A stretch of DNA of 64,000 nt. It comes from Periplaneta americana. Its lineage: Eukaryota; Arthropoda; Insecta; Blattodea; Blattidae. A program made the translations under genes and the position numbers. Location: positions 14,215,208 to 14,279,207 of the forward strand of contig NC_091120.1 of assembly GCF_040183065.1 (NCBI RefSeq), read 5' to 3'. Below, in pieces: positions 32,801 to 45,500 of the stretch; position 1 is the stretch's first letter; every line of letters starts with the position of its first letter. The notes beneath the pieces are model-generated. The model had not been told where the DNA came from and did not search any database. It was given only the letters and a program-made list of their open reading frames with translations.

Positions 32801-35800
32801 GAGTCTCCCATCATGATGGAAATGAAGGGGGGCTCCATCCTATTTGTTATAATCACTATTCAGATCTCCTGCGATGGTCGCCGTGGTTCCTGCATCTAAC
32901 ACTGTGATTTCTTCTATTGGGGGTATGTGAAAGACAGACTTTACATACCCCAAATGCCTCGTTCCCTACAGGATCTCCAGGGACAGATCACTCGTGCTTG
33001 ATCGGGTATGGCAGGAATTTGACTACTGCTTAGATGTACGCATATAGAGGGATTTTGAGTGATGTACACCAAACTTGGACAGTTGTTCTTCCAATTGAAG
33101 CTTGTCATTAATTTATAAATTAAAAAATACAGAAAATATAATGGTTTGAAACCCCTTGTGAACACCGTGTACTATTAATGCAAAAACTTGTATGAAAACT
33201 TAATAATCCAGATTCATTACACAGTATGAAGTTCTTTGTTAAAATGTTCGTTAAATATGAAAATTGTTTGGTTTGTTATAAGCTTTTTACAGAGTTGGAA
33301 CATATATTGTAGTATGTTTTCATTATCTTTTTCACAATCAGTAGATAACTCACTTTACTGGATCTTTTCAAAGTAACAAGAAAAATAGAGCTCTTGTTCC
33401 AGTGATACAAGTTTGTTGTATTATTATTTAAAAATGTATTAACCGAGAATATCCATTGTCTCATTTTATGCATGTTTGTAGAAAATAAAATTATTTAGTC
33501 ACATGCTTTGGAACAGTATTACTTACCATCATGATAAATAGTTACTCAGGCACTTCCTGAGATAAAATGACTGGAGCACGATCCTGACCACTTGTACTTC
33601 CTCGTAATACCGAAGTTATGAAAGATCTCTAATTTCTGCTTCCTACAAACCGTTATGAACTGTGTTCAGAATACCCGATGTAATTTCCTGTTCATTTAAA
33701 GTGCTCTGAAGGATCAAGGATACCATTTGCAGCACCAGAATCAAGACTTCTTTATGTAGATTGTGTTTCATGCATTTTATAAAACTAAAATAATTTCTGA
33801 GTGGTAAGTATTCTCAGGAATTAAAAATTATTTTGTTAAAAAATGTTTAATTTTATAGAATCTTATGTTACAATAGTACATTATGCAACGAGCCTATAAT
33901 GGTAGTAATTAAGACGCGAGAATGTTTATGAAACGAGCGCAAGCTTGTTTCATAATTTTCATACAAGTGTCTTAATTACCATTATAGGCAAGTTTCATAT
34001 GACTTTTTATGCTCGACCATATTTCTAACTTGAAATTATTCATAAGTATTCATGTTATTGTTATGTGAGTGAGTGCAATAGCCTACCTCATAACTTATGA
34101 GATGTGCGCAGACACGAAAGTATTGATTTTTTCCAGGAAACGAATGTCGACGACCTTGATATAATCTAGAGAGTAAAATAAACATTAATCTTGATATAAC
34201 CTGGAAATTGATTTAGAATTGAAAAACGAGATAACAGATTGAATTTATTTGAATATTATTTACAATTAACGCTAATTATTATAGTAACAGAACATAACCT
34301 TCTGTGACAGTATTGGATTTCCAGCCTCCATGACGTTTCGATAGTAGTCTTTCGTTTGCATATCCGAGAATAATCGAAAACCTGAACTTTAATGAATAGG
34401 TGTACTTTAATGACATGCATTAAAAGACTGCTACCAGGTGTATAATTACTACATTTCGGCATGGTCGAGCATAAATAACTTTAAATGACAATATAAAAGC
34501 AGGGGAATTATACATGTTATGGAATATATTGACCTCAGGTTTGGTGTGAAAACTCAAGATTGGTTAATATGTTTGTCATTTTATTGCACTACATTTTATT
34601 TTTGAAAATCTTGGGTTGTATTTCAGATGGCACAGAGCTTCTGTGAAATAAAATTTACTTTAATATGTTACTCTGATCGTGAGGAAAGAACCAACTTCTG
34701 ATATCTCTAGTAAAGCACGTGGAAAGTACAGGGCTAGTGCACAGATTGCAACTAGCAACATTCTCCCTTCCCTCACACCAGTGACAGATAGCTGGCAGAG
34801 ATTTTGTGTCTATTACTGATAAGCATGAGAAAAAAGTTAGGGAATATATGCAGAACCTTAGTCAAATTTGTTTAATATTGTGGTAGACACAGTGGGATAG
34901 GTGGCATAACTTACCTAGAGTTTCTAGAAGAGGTCTCGTTGGTGACATCACACTAAAGGTAAGCGTTCACTCTATCGTATCGCACTCCTCGTACGAATCG
35001 CATGCAACAGATATTTTAAGTGCAGTGCGTTCACTGTAACGGCTTCACCTCATCGCTTCATCAGATTCCCCTATCAGCTGTTTAAAACATGACGTCGTAC
35101 AATATTGACAATACTGAAAGCAGAGGAATTGAGGTTAGGTCTATTAATTACGTCTGTTAGCGAATAAGAATTTGTAATTGCTTCGTGCGTCTTAATTGAA
35201 GAGGAAGAAACGAAAGAAATACTGGTTACATAATATATTTGCAAGAAATGACTTGATTACTGTAATGGGAATGTCTCAAATTATATAATTCTTCGCAATT
35301 TTCTACACGCGAAATAAGTTTTCCGACTGCCATTTTGGCGCGACACTGAACATGGCACAACATAATAGTAACAGTTGAGCAATTAAAATTGATTTATTAA
35401 AGAAGGCCATGATCGCACGCATCGGGAAAGTTGCCCATCCGAGAAACGTGGACAGATTTACCAATAGGCAATGCGTCCGATACGATGGAGTGAACGCGGT
35501 TACATAACAATTACAGCAAAGATAATCTTTTTCCGATCCGTGCGATTCGTCTGATGCGTGCGATACGATGTAGTGAACACTTACCTTAATATTCCTTTTC
35601 TTGCTTCCTCAGCTCTTTTCCAGTTTTAATGACAGTTGACGAAATTGTTTTTAGGTTATCACTATACTATCCACGATCTTATTTGTATATTTTCAAGCAT
35701 ATCTTTATTTTTTCTTTCCCACAAAAAATATTCTGGTACCAAGTACAACATTTCACGTTCTTGTCTGCAGGTTGTGGCACCTATTCCAAATTTTGGTACC

Positions 35801-38800
35801 TTAGCCTGCCTTCTTATGGTATTCTCTCTGCTCTTAAGATTTTGTCCACATTGCAACATTTACAGTAAGCAGCGTATGCCTGTCTACAAACTAACTAGAA
35901 TGAAACTGTATAAATTTAAACCACATTAAACCGAAACTATACAAAATAAACACAAATTATAAACTTGACACTTTGACAATGCGATGACAACTGAACAAAG
36001 GGATCTATTTGACAGTGCCATTGTTATTTCCTGTGTGGTGCCAGAAGTGACGAATTTAGTTCCTAATGACTGACTGATCTTGGGAGTGATTGGAAGGGGT
36101 TCAAAAGTAGACTTTACGGAGTTGTCAGAAGTCGCTTCTTTGGTTGCGAAAGGTAGTCAGTAATTTCTTTTCGTTCTTTAATTTGCCTAATCAAAATTAG
36201 AGAGTAATTAATTTTTCTGTTTTGCATCCATGTGTATAATGAGGAAATTTATTTGTGTGTAGAATCTACATATAGCTTACTGTATTTGTCGGTTTATAAG
36301 ATGCTCTCTTGTATAAGACGTACCTCAGAAATTGAAAGAAAATTTCTAGAAAAAAACTCAAATTTAAAAAAAATTATAACTAATGTTAAGAATTATTCAC
36401 TGACCTTCAAAGCCATTAATTCACTGCCATTGCTGTCATCAGAAGTTTCTTCTTCATTGGCGCCATTGAACTTGCAATCAGAACAAGATTCTTCATCTCC
36501 AGATTCATAGAGAAAGTGATTTTCACTTCCATCTAGAGCATTGCTGACTTCACAGCAGTGTTATCACTGACTTTGGTCCAGGATATTTTGACCCATTTAC
36601 AAACCTGAGTGAGTGTAGGCTGTTAAGCTGAGTTAGCTGATGCTCACCATCCACTTATTCCACTCTTCTCACATGAATGGTTTGTTTAACAAAATGTCAA
36701 GAGGCTGTAGTTGTGAAGTTAGTCCTCCTGGTATGACAGCTAATCCAGTGTTACGATCTTGGAATTTTTGTTTGATCTTGGAAGGGAAAAACTAGAGTGC
36801 AGGCAGCTATGAAAAATAACAGTACATGTAGGCCTACCTTCGTTGTATAAGACAGCCTAATTTTAAGGCCTTTTTGAGAACAAAAAAGTGCGTCATATAC
36901 ACTGACAAATATGGTATATGTTTTCGTTTTTACTTGAATCTACTCTCATTTGAGAGTGTACATAATAGTTAAAAATTTAAAAAATATTGTTTCTTTTACT
37001 GCTTAATAAAATGAACATCAGTAACATTACGTAGAAATCAGAACCAAGATGTATTTTTTATGACGTCACATTTTTCTTTGTCATATACAGGAATATTACA
37101 GTTCATAAATCGAGAAATGTCTTACTTACTTTTCTCTTCAGATGTACAACTTTTTCTATGTTATGCTAGTAGAGCATATGCAGAAGAACAATAGCTGATG
37201 CATATGTAAAAATATTTCATAATTAGTCTAAATTATAAGTTTTTATTTTATTGTCAGAACATCTTATGATCCATTTTATTTTACAAAGTTGTACTGTTAC
37301 TATCAGTAGTTCAAATACTAATTATTTGTTTATATTACTGTAACATTCCATGATATAAAGTTATTTATTAGGATTTGGGTACATATAAAATAAATCAGTA
37401 TTCATTTATGATAGAGTTGCATGAATTTTGAAATACAGTAGTACTCAAATTCCTGAAGTGTTGCTGTTCAACTGGTTGATTGTTTAATGTGCTTCAAATC
37501 TGTTTAATATTTGCAGCATATTGTGAGGAAATAAAAACATAAATAGGACTGTTGAGTGATGCAAATCTATTAAGAATTTATTAAGGCTATGAACTGTTCT
37601 ATAAATTTGAGGTATCTTATTATAATTCTTAAATTATAATTAATTTTTTTGTGTAGACATTGTATCACAATGTTTATTCACATTTAATTGTATTCTAAGA
37701 CATAAGGTGATCACATTTGAATTTGGTTATTTTGGTAGAATCAGTTATTATTGATGTCAGTTATAAGGTATTTTATAGTCGTCGTTCGTATTGTTAAAAT
37801 ATAACAAAATAGCTCACCTGTGATGGTAAATATTGAACACGAATAGTTTTTGCTGTGGTTCAAAAACTCTATATGACATGACATGTAATAATTTTTAGTT
37901 TCAATAAATTATGACTGTCTATTAAAGATGGCCTTTTTACCCATTATTCTTCCTTAATATTTAGAGTAAAAACCTGGAAACAAATGTGACGTAAAGTGAC
38001 ACTTTCTAGAGCAATTGCTTTTGAGACATTGTTAAGTCAACAATTCTCGATATCATTGTTTGGTAAGTGTTCTTTAAATTTATCATTCATTATTTGTAGC
38101 TCTCATCTCATTGTCTCGTATTTGTTTTGTAGCTTTCATCTCAGAATCAGCAAGAGTTTGTGGCGCCAATACTCTCAAGTGTGACTTCCTTGACCATGCC
38201 CCATTTTCCTTCCTTTGGTTAAAGTTTGTTGCTCAGTGTTTGTGTGCAATTAATTTGGTACATTTTTGTAGAGTTAATATTGTATTTCACTTTTCAGAAC
38301 TTCGAGTTATTGATGTCAATTTCATTACTATATTAATATTTATAAGAAGACATCCTCGAGTGAGATGATAGGGCATGTTTGACATCTTTCTGTTCACCTG
38401 TTGTGTATGAAGTTTGTATTTATTCAGAAAGTTCACAGTTACGAAGTCTTTGAAAAGTAGAAAAACAAGCTAATACCTACTCATACTTTTTTCAAATCAT
38501 GTGATATTTAACATAAATGTGAACTAATCAAAATATCTACGAGATGTCAAACATTTGAGTATTCTGGTAAAATGTCGTTAGTTTGTGAGAGAATATGTTT
38601 GTCTCTTCCTGCTTTCTATTTTATTTATGGTGTACATACATACATTTCACTTCATTGCAAGAAGAATACTAAATTGTAAAATATTTTAAGCTTACTTCAT
38701 CTTCTGTCAGTCACTTTCAGGTTACACTTTCTATACATAATTTTAGGAATGATTCTAGAATACAGGTAAGTAGCTAAAAACCGTGCTGTAACATTGTGAG

Positions 38801-41800
38801 AAATCAAGACCAACTATACAGAAAAGTTTGCAAAGTAATTATTATAGGGAAAACACTTGCCTATCATTTATTTAATTATTTACTTATTTTATGCAAGGAA
38901 AAGTACTGTTTTTTGGTCCAGGGAAGTACTCGGCTTTGTCTTTGTTTTCTGATCGACATTACTCATTTTAACTTTATATTTTGCAACATCTACTAAGCTA
39001 GCCAAAGTCTTTGGTTCAGGGATAATTATTATTCGGAATACATTGCACAGCCATCTTTACTCATCTTCACTTGTTTCTCTTCTTTTGTTCGAGGCTCAAC
39101 ATGGCACAGTCACTAATGCTGGAACAGTTTTCTTACCTATATTCTAGAGTTTGGCGTAATTTTAAATGTTAAATATTTCTTGTAGAAAAGTAATGAAAAT
39201 ACATTATTCCAGTTTTCTCCATTTCTTCATGCTAGTTGCTTTTGTGTTTATGAACTCGTATTCTGGAAATTTCATTTGAACACAGAATGAGTGAGATGTT
39301 GTGCAGACTGGAAAAGAAATTGAAGATGAAAATTTACACAGTATGAGCTTCATGTTTATGTATTACATTTAGCAGTGATTCAGAAAAAATGGAAGAAGTC
39401 ATGAGGAAAATAATAAATGGTTGAAATGTGTATATATAAAAGTTGAATTCTAAGGAAATTAAATGGGTAGGAACAGATCCTTAAATAATTCAGTTAATTC
39501 AGTTTAAGACCTGTTTTCATTGTACTTATTCTTGAACTGTTTCTTTAAATATTACCAAATCCTTAAAACAACAAATCACATTACTTACGGTTGTTAGAAG
39601 AATTCTTCTTTTGTTTCCCCCCATTTTTTTTTTTTTCTTAATTTTGTTCTGTAAGTACTCAATAAGGAAGATTTGTTGCATATCAGTAATTTACATTGTA
39701 AAATTATATGAAAGAAGCATTGTTGAACAGATTGCTGTATATATTATATTATTTTGTTAATTATAATAATTTTGTAATAAATTAAAAATGTTGGTACAAC
39801 AAGCTAAACATTCCTTACATATGGTATACAGCACTATTATGAGTTGAACCTTATAAATAATGTATCATTTTAGTTTTTTCAATACGTCTTTCATAATTAT
39901 AAAGTATAACTCCATTCCTTTCAATCTCTTAGTCAATAAGCAGCATTCTAGAAGAATTTACATTATTTAAATAAATTATAATATAATAGGTTTTATTTTT
40001 ATAGGAATTTCTGAAGTTAATGTAGATATGTAGCTAGTGTTTTTGAACATGTAATTTACATTGTGTTCATAAAGGATACTGAGTATAGTAAATACATTTG
40101 TTTAATAAACTGTACGAAGACAGGTTTGAACCTCAAGTGACACCAATAAGGCAGCACTCATGAGGCATCTAAGCCAGGACATAATGGGATAGAGTGGCCA
40201 GTTCCTTTCCCCCTCCATTATGTACATCGCTCACTAGTAACATATTTCACTAATCAGACTTTAAATGTATACAAACAGTTCTTCTTCTTCAGACACATTG
40301 TACATTCAACCAGAACCTCAGTCAGAGGTGTAAATACACTTCTCTAAGTTATAAAGTAAGATGCATTGCTTCTAGAACTTAATTTACATTTTTTATGAAT
40401 AGCTTTTAGATCACATTGGTACTTCGTCCCCCCTCAACCAATATTGCTGTATATTTGCAAATAATGCAGATGATCCAGAAATACAAAACAAAAATCTTCA
40501 TTGCTGCTATATTAACTTCATAGCTGATAGACTTTTTTTTTTTAAGAATATCAGTTATCAGTTCGCTTGATGGTTTTACTTAAATTAGAAGAAATTTTTG
40601 TTCATATTAATTATAATTGCCTTGTATTAACTGAATTATACAAGTTATTAAAAGTGTGATCTTTCGTTGTAATGTAAAATAAATAAAAAATTGATGGAGC
40701 AATACAATTTATATACAGATTCTGATTAAGTAGATCTCAGAAATTTGAGATGACTTTGGTCTGAAAATATTTTCAATAATGTTCTCAAAATTATAGTAAG
40801 TTGTGTAAATTTTTAATATATATATAATTTATTTATTTATTTATTATTTTTTTTTTTGCGAATAATTTTTCAATTTGCATCATATATTGTGTTTTCCTTT
40901 TGTGGAAAAAAAAATGCAAAAGCATATATTTATAGTTAATTTTGATCTGCTTTGTTAATTTTTTTTTACCAAACAACTTCAATTGAAGTACCTATCATTC
41001 TGCTAAATAAACACAAAATCTATGTTAAAAATAGCATTTAGAAAAAAAAATGAATGGGGAAAGGACGAAAAAAAAATATCAAATGAAAGAAATTATTTGA
41101 ATCAGTGGACTTGAAACTCAAGGATTCTTCATAATGCTGTAGCATACTGTGATTTTAAATCTTCAAAGTTTTAAAAATGTCATCTGCATATTTTTTGATT
41201 AACTTGTTCTAATGCCTAACATTTGATGACAAAATCGTTACTTTTCTTGTACTCCAATATTTTTTAGGGGTGGTATCGTGCATCTGTTACGATGGTTCAG
41301 GTCCTTTACTGCATTTGAATTGCACAGAATACAATTTGCTATGTTGTAAATTGCTATTCTGTGGAGGTGGTCTGCTAAGTAACCATGGCCAACCATAATC
41401 TGAACATTGCAACTGTAGATTTTCATGGTTTTTAGAAGTATTACTCCAGCATTAAAAAAATAATCTTCCATTTCGTGTCTTGTTAATTTAATAGGCATAT
41501 TTCCGTTAAATTAAGATGCTCATATTAAATGTAGAAGAAAAGAAATGTATACAGAGATGTGAGATATCAAAAACACTACCAGGAATGCTGGAGAAATTTC
41601 CAAAAAGATGTTTTATAGTCTCATATTAGCTCCTCTGTTTTAAAATGCTGTGTTCAGCACAATTCATTTTTTATGTTCACATACGAATTAGGAATTATAT
41701 GGTGTTTTAATGAAGGTACTCTCTTCAGTTAAATATTAAGTGATCATTTGGACTGTTCTTAGGTGTGTATACTTTCAGACTCAGCTTTGAAGTCTCATGG

Positions 41801-42352
41801 TTGAAAATTGTTGAAGACATAAATGCTATTTTCTATTCCTGCCTGTTGATATTACTCATTACCTTGTCACTTAAATTCCATTTTGTGTCTGTGTATCATC
41901 AGGTTGATTTGCAGATGCATTCAGTATGTTATTGTGAAATTAAGGTTTCTACACAATATAAATCCAGTCATTATTATTAAATAACAGAATTTCTCTTACT
42001 TTTATTGCATAAGTTTTAATACCATATGTCAGGTATGCTCATTCTCAGACTCCTGATTACATTCTGTAGTCACAACCTTCGAATGCAGAGTGTGCTGTTC
42101 CTCGTTCAAAGCTCGACAGATGACTGCGGAACAATGACAGAGTCAAAACCTTCTGTAAGCAAACGACCATTCCGTACAGTGTGGGAGAAAGACTATTAAT
42201 TGTTTTACATTCGGTAAAGTGTTTACTATATGGTAAGGCACTGTCAGGAATACTACTGAGCAACATAAAATGACATACACTCTGCCATCCAGAACATGCC
42301 GAAGTAACAGCGAAGCTGTTTTCTGTAATATGTATTCATATACCAACGTTGC

Positions 42353-42429
<77 letters not shown>

Positions 42430-42462
42430 TTGTTATTACTATTGTTAGATCTATTACAATTA

Positions 42463-42510
<48 letters not shown>

Positions 42511-45500
42511 GGTGATTTTATTCCAACAGAAATATATATTATGATAAAATAATTTTTCAGAGGCACTACAGTTTCAAGAATTGAAAGCACTTAATGAAAG
42601 GCCAAACATTGAAGAGAGCCGAACAATTCAAGAGTCTATGTTTAGGAGCAAGTTATGTAGTGTGTTGGGAATTAGCTAAGGCACTAAATCCCTTCACGGA
42701 TGGTAAACTTGTAAATAGATGTATGGTGCCTGAACAAAATATAGTTAATTATATATCTGTACTGGGACAACTCAAATTTTAATTCACAGAACATAGATTT
42801 GGTGATTTTAGACGTATGGAAAGTGATATTAGTCTTTTTGCTAATCCTTTCGTAGTAAATTTAGTACAATCCGTGAGAGTGCAGTTCCAGGACGAGTTAA
42901 TTGATTTACAAAGTAACGTAGAATTCAGAACTAAATGCAGATAATATGGCTTCACAAGCATAAAAGTATTAAAAAATTAACAAAACGAAATATCCCAAGA
43001 TGAGCTTATTCGCTGCCACTATGTTAGCTACCTTCGCCTCGACATACATGTGCGAAGAATTATTTTAGAGAATGAAAGTTGCTAAATCCAAACATAGATT
43101 CTGATTAACAGATAAGCATCTTTTGAGCCAGCTACGCATTGAGTAAATTAGTTGGAAATAGATTTCCGACTACTTGCAGAAAAGAATCCACATGTTGAAC
43201 AGACCGCAATGTATGGTGGAATATGAAAATAACATTATCTATGATATAATAATATCATAACTATATTAAATATAATACACAATGTAATAACTCAATATTA
43301 CAGTGTATATTCTTTCCTCTTTCAAATTCAGTTTATTATCCATATTTGTAAGAGTATGAAAGCGATGCCACAGGCGGTGCTGCAATGTAGTTGCGGAGCC
43401 CAGCTCGTATACTGTGTGTGTTATGCAGTGCAGCATCATCCGTGTAATCGGAGCTTTTACAATTTTGAGCATACCTGCCATATGTATTACAATACTTATT
43501 GCAATGGAAGATTCTAAATAGTGTTTTCTTGTTACACTAGGTAAGTTCTTTATATTAGAATGTTATGGATTTAAGTATGTGTTCATTATATTCGAATTTG
43601 CGCTTTTTTTTTTTTTTAAGAAAGTTACTCTGACTTAAAATCAAATATAAAAATTACTGATATACAGAATTGTCCAATTAGATTTGTAACATGAATGAAA
43701 GATTTGTTGTTACAGGAACATCTTAACATAGACTCTGCTGTGTTTCATCAGATTATTCTTTCAAGAAAAATCTGCCAGTCTCAGAAGGTTATTTAATAGT
43801 GCTGCTGTTCTGTGAAAGATATAGAACTGTGATTCAAGAATATTATGCAGTACTTCAAACCACTGAGTGACATTCACCAGTTGTGGTTATTATTTTGTAT
43901 TATTCTTAAACAAGTGATGATTGTTTTGTTTATATACTTGAAGGGCTCTGTGGAGCATTGCATGATCGGCGTGCAGCTTTTGTCACAGCTGACTTGTGAG
44001 ATGAATCAGATATCGGAGGCAGATGCAAATCGCTCATTGACTAAACATCGTAAAATTGCATCATCATTCCGGGATACGCAGTTGTTTGAGATTTTCCGCC
44101 TTTCCTGCTCGCTGCTTGGGACTGCCCGTGAAAACTGCAAGAGTCTAAATTTCAATGATGAAGGACAGGTATAGTAACACTGTAGTCTATAGTAATGTGT
44201 TAATTAACTCTTAGACAGTGGTCGAATTGGAAATAAATTACTGCCAGTGTGCACAGACTTGTCTTATGATACAACTATTTTGAGGATTTCTTAAACAAGA
44301 CATTGCTTCTGCTCCCAAACTAAATAATGTACTATATAAAACATCATGCACTACTGCAGGAATGTCTAAGAGAAGGTACAGTGTATAATGACATTATTGG
44401 TTAGCATTATTGATTGTGTGATCTGCTTCACTAAATAACAGCCAATTTTACATTTTTACTGCTTGTATGAGTTTTGGCATCTTATTTTATATATTATTTT
44501 AATGTACCGAAGTACATATGATATTTCCATGCAGATACTCTGCGTCATCATACGATGAAAGAATAATGGAACGGAGAAAAACTCTCTCCGGCGCCGGGAT
44601 TTGAACCCAGGTTTTCAGCTCTACGTGCTGATGCTTTATCCACTAAGCATCATAGACATCTATGACGTAGTGCAGAGGGTGGCCACTAGAGGGAACCCAA
44701 GAGTTGGAACTTAATCTGAGATGACTCTGTCCGGCGCCGGTGTGGGTATCTGGTGTGGCTTAGTGGATAAAGCATCAGCACATAGAGCTGAAAACCCGGG
44801 TTCAAATCCCTGCGCCGGAGAGAGTTTTTCTCCGTTTCATTACTCTTTCATCGTATGATGACGCAGAGTATCTGCATGGAAATATCATATGTACTTTGGT
44901 ACATTAAAATAATATATATGATATGCGTAAATCACTTCGTGATTTAAGACGGTGCTTATTCCGTCGGATCCTAGCCAACTAGTCACTCATAACGAGTGCA
45001 CCTCAGCACATGTATGGACTTCAGTCCTACGTTCATAGACATCTATGATGTAGTGCAGAGGGCGGCCACTAGAGGGAACCCAAGAGTTGGAACTTAATCT
45101 GAGACGATTCTATCCGGTGCCGGGGTGGGTATCCAGTGTGGCTTAGTGGATAAAGCATCAGCACGTAGAGCTGAAAACCCAGGTTCAAATCCCGGTGCCG
45201 GAAAGAGTTTTTCTCCATTCCGTTACTCTTTCATCGTATGATGACGCAGAGTATCTGCATGGAAATATCATATGTACTTCGGTACATTAAAATAATATAT
45301 ATGATATGCGTAAATCACTCGTGATTTAAGACGGCGCTTATTCCGTCGGATCCCGGCCAACTAGTCACTCATAACGAGTGCACCTCAGCACATGTGTGGA
45401 CTTCGGTCCTATGTTCATAGACATCTATGACGTAGTGCAGAGGGCGGCCACTAGAGGGAACCCAAGAGTTGGAACTCAATCAGAGACAACTCTGTCTGGC

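Noticed and set aside
42270-42552. Poly-Ile/Leu/Val open frames
   Set aside because: These are translations of the ATT/AGT microsatellite.
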